Shown here piece by piece: positions 5,407 through 7,335 of a DNA stretch of 7,335 nucleotides. Each line of letters starts with the position of its first letter. The first letter of the stretch is position 1. The notes under the pieces were generated by a model, which was not told where the DNA came from, did not search any database, and saw nothing but the letters and a program-made list of their open reading frames with translations. Source of the stretch: Aquirhabdus sp. (GTDB lineage Bacteria; Pseudomonadota; Gammaproteobacteria; Pseudomonadales; Moraxellaceae); NCBI GenBank assembly GCA_030152425.1, contig JASLJP010000134.1:1-7335 (forward strand), in the 5' to 3' direction. The position numbers were made by a program, and so were the translations under genes.

Positions 5407-6657
5407 ATGACCACGGAACTCACCCCTACATCCGCCCCCCAAACCACAACCCTCACCCCGCCTGCTGCCGAGGCATTCACCCTCGCGCCGCCGGCGCCGG
5501 TGCAGGAACTCGCCCCGGAGTCTGCCGCGGGCAAAGTCCCGCTCAAACCGGAAGAGGTCGCTGCCCTCGACGGTCAGGTGCAGGCTTTCATCAGCCAAGT
5601 GACCAGCCATGACTCGCATGATGCGGTGTTTAAGGAAGCGGTCGAGCGTATCCACAATATGGGCAACAAAGAAATCACCGCTGCCGCCAACATGTCCAAC
5701 CGCATGCTGGATCGTCCGGTGCAATCGCTAAACAATGGCCTGATCTCCAGCGATGCGGGCATCGGCAAATCGCTGGTCGATCTGCGTCATCAGGTTGAAG
5801 ACCTCGACCCCTCACGCCAAGGCGATATCTTTAGCGTACGCAAGATCTTGGGGCTGATCCCCTTTGGCAATCGCATCACCAACTACTTTGACCGCTATAA
5901 ATCGGCGCAGTCGCATCTGAATGCCATCGTCGATAGCCTCAAGCGCGGCAAAGACGAACTGGTGATGGACAATGCGGCCATCGAGCAAGAAAAAACCCAG
6001 CTATGGGATCTCATGGGTCGCATCGAAAAATATGTGCTGATCGGCAAAAAACTGGATGAACAGCTCACGCTCAAGCTGGTCGAATTCGACACGACTGATC
6101 CGGACAAAGCACGTATCGTGCGCGAAGAGATGCTGTTTTATATCCGCCAAAAATGCACGGATCTGCTGGTACAGCAGAGTGTCAACGTACAAGGCTATCT
6201 GGCCTTTGACATCATCCGCAAGTCGAACCTTGAACTCATTAAAGGCGTCGATCGTGCCACCACCACGACCATCAGCGCACTGCGCGTAGCGATCATCGTG
6301 GCGCAAGCGCTGAATAATCAAAAGCTGGTACTCGACCAGATCACCGCATTGAACACCACGACGGGCAATATCATCGAGTCGACTTCCAAGATGCTGCGCG
6401 ACCAAAGCGCCGAGATCTACGAGCAAGCCGCGACCAGCACCATCAAGATCGAACAACTGCAGAAGTCGTTTGAAAACATCTATCAGGCGCTGGACACCAT
6501 CGACAGCTTTAAACTCAAAGCGCTGGATTCGATGAAAACCACTGTCGACACCCTGACCACGACCATCGAAAAATCAAAAACCTACGTCGAACGTGTGCGT
6601 CAGCAAGAAGCCGCATCGGTGCTGAAAGATGTGCGCAGTGATGAGGTGACGCTATGA
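5407..6657 (+). CDS. telA: TelA/KlaA-family toxic anion resistance protein
   Basis: This 416-residue protein belongs to the TelA family (PF05816), known from the plasmid-borne tellurite-resistance gene klaA/telA and from stress-linked chromosomal loci; its biochemical action is not established. Residues about 1-45 are rich in Pro, Ala and Thr, look disordered, and are a likely linker or interaction tail. The conserved core starts around residue 50. It includes LGLIPFGNRITNYFDRYKSA from 148, a family hallmark, followed by long charged helices (IVDSLKRGKDEL, DNAAIEQEKTQLW) and a mostly helical, coiled-coil-prone C-terminal half up to the KSKTYVERVRQ region. It has no signal peptide or membrane segment, so it should be cytoplasmic. 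Its stop overlaps the start of the next gene as ATGA. The partners on both sides are envelope proteins with binding-protein folds, so TelA may act on the inside of an envelope stress module. The symbol is by family only. Confidence 0.9.
   Translation: MTTELTPTSAPQTTTLTPPAAEAFTLAPPAPVQELAPESAAGKVPLKPEEVAALDGQVQAFISQVTSHDSHDAVFKEAVERIHNMGNKEITAAANMSNRMLDRPVQSLNNGLISSDAGIGKSLVDLRHQVEDLDPSRQGDIFSVRKILGLIPFGNRITNYFDRYKSAQSHLNAIVDSLKRGKDELVMDNAAIEQEKTQLWDLMGRIEKYVLIGKKLDEQLTLKLVEFDTTDPDKARIVREEMLFYIRQKCTDLLVQQSVNVQGYLAFDIIRKSNLELIKGVDRATTTTISALRVAIIVAQALNNQKLVLDQITALNTTTGNIIESTSKMLRDQSAEIYEQAATSTIKIEQLQKSFENIYQALDTIDSFKLKALDSMKTTVDTLTTTIEKSKTYVERVRQQEAASVLKDVRSDEVTL
6643..6649 (+). promoter_or_regulatory. 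ribosome binding site of the lipoprotein gene, inside telA
   Basis: GAGGTGA lies 4 bases before the ATG at 6654, within the last codons of telA. Together with the ATGA overlap it indicates tightly coupled translation of the two genes. Confidence 0.65.
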
Positions 6658-7335
6658 GTGGGATTCGCTCAGGCGCGTTGCCCGCATGGCTGCCGATGCT
6701 TGTCGCGCTATGCGTGACCGGCTGTAGCAGCCCTGAACAGCCCAGCAGTGCAGCCAACAGTGAAGCTGCTGGCTATGCGGCCGACGACCCGAAACTGTTT
6801 ACCGTCCTCGCCGGCTCCGAGCTCAAAGAACTGGAACCCGAATTTGTCAAAAGCGCCAATTCAGCGGGGGTACATGTCAAATTCAGCTATGCCGGTACGC
6901 TGGATATCGTTGATCGTATCAATGCCGGTGAGCATTTCGACGCGATCCTGCCGCCAAACGGCGCGTACCCGTCACTCGCGCTGAGCCATAAACCCGTGGC
7001 GCAGGAAAAGCTGTTTTATTCGCGCGTGGCGCTCGGTGTAAAGGCTGCGAAAGTCCAACTGCTGGGCTGGGACAAGAAAAACCCCAACTGGGCAGAGATC
7101 GCCAAGGCCGCAGGCAGTGGTAAATTTAACTACGCCATGACCAATCCAATCAGCTCTAACACTGGCATGAGCGCATTGTTTGCCGTGGCATCGGCCGGTG
7201 CGGGCAAGACTGAAGACCTGTCGACCAACGAGATCAAGACCGACCTGCTGAAGACCTTCCTCGCTGGGCAAAAACTTACGGCAGGCAGCTCGGGCTGGCT
7301 GGCCGATGCTTATGTCAAAAATCCCAGCCCGCTGG
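6654..7335 (+). CDS. lipoprotein with a solute-binding domain, 3' end outside the window
   Basis: The first 227 residues are present. A hydrophobic stretch from about 8 to 22 is followed by the lipobox VTGC with C24, and Ser at +2 points to outer-membrane sorting by the Lol rule. A linker rich in Ser and Ala leads to a type-2 solute-binding domain like those of ModA-type and SBP_bac_11 proteins. Cues are FTVLAGSEL at 49-57, FDAILPPNG, LFYSRVALGV, and SSNTGMSALF at 167-176, where ligand-contacting serines usually lie. Proteins with this domain next to TelA often continue into a von Willebrand A domain; that part would be beyond the edge, so it is a prediction. The gene overlaps telA by 4 bases. 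The alternative is a plain binding lipoprotein of an ABC importer, but no importer genes are seen. Confidence 0.85.
   Translation, partial: MSGIRSGALPAWLPMLVALCVTGCSSPEQPSSAANSEAAGYAADDPKLFTVLAGSELKELEPEFVKSANSAGVHVKFSYAGTLDIVDRINAGEHFDAILPPNGAYPSLALSHKPVAQEKLFYSRVALGVKAAKVQLLGWDKKNPNWAEIAKAAGSGKFNYAMTNPISSNTGMSALFAVASAGAGKTEDLSTNEIKTDLLKTFLAGQKLTAGSSGWLADAYVKNPSPL

Noticed and set aside
5365..6456. Minus-strand frames of 119 and 151 codons
   Set aside because: They are opposite the TelA-family gene and show only low-complexity Arg/Gly or Asp/Leu-rich peptides.
1..7335. Search for CRISPR arrays, tRNA genes, insertion-sequence ends and direct repeats
   Set aside because: No regularly spaced repeats, cloverleaf-like stretch, transposase motif or terminal inverted repeats with target duplications were seen by eye.

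Overview
The window looks like chromosomal DNA of a Gram-negative bacterium, probably a gammaproteobacterium, of moderately high GC. The grounds are a class-I-like AroA, an MsbA-type ABC exporter, a periplasmic protein with a Sec signal, and a lipoprotein with a lipobox. The style of AroA and of the exporter would fit Moraxellaceae-related bacteria, but that is an impression and not a determination.

Layout. Bases 1-111 are a leader of uncertain content. aroA (112-1374, +) encodes EPSP synthase of the shikimate pathway. It converges on an ABC exporter gene (1431-3284, -), with a strong hairpin between them (1381-1413). An AT-rich spacer carries a perfect 15-bp bidirectional terminator (3401-3434), and behind it lies a small secreted PRC-barrel protein gene (3453-3860, -). 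A 387-bp divergent intergenic region follows (3861-4247).

The right half (4248 to the window end, +) is a compact three-gene unit: a membrane-anchored or secreted protein with a type-2 periplasmic-binding fold (374 aa), a TelA/KlaA-family 'toxic anion resistance' protein (416 aa), and a lipoprotein with a second, divergent periplasmic-binding-like domain that runs off the edge. The TelA and lipoprotein genes overlap by ATGA, so translation is probably coupled. Two envelope sensor- or binding-like proteins flank a cytoplasmic coiled-coil TelA. This suggests an envelope-linked stress or ligand-handling module related to the Ter/TelA systems, but no terC/D/E/Z gene is visible here. The function is inferred, not shown.

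The most unusual non-coding signal is just upstream of this unit. A perfect 8+8-bp dyad (4126-4143) sits exactly between a TTGCCA box and a TATAGG box (20-bp spacer, MerR-like geometry). The same bases (4135-4152) match the T7 RNA polymerase promoter core at 17 of 18 positions. A second perfect 6+6-bp dyad (4149-4162) overlaps the predicted start of transcription.
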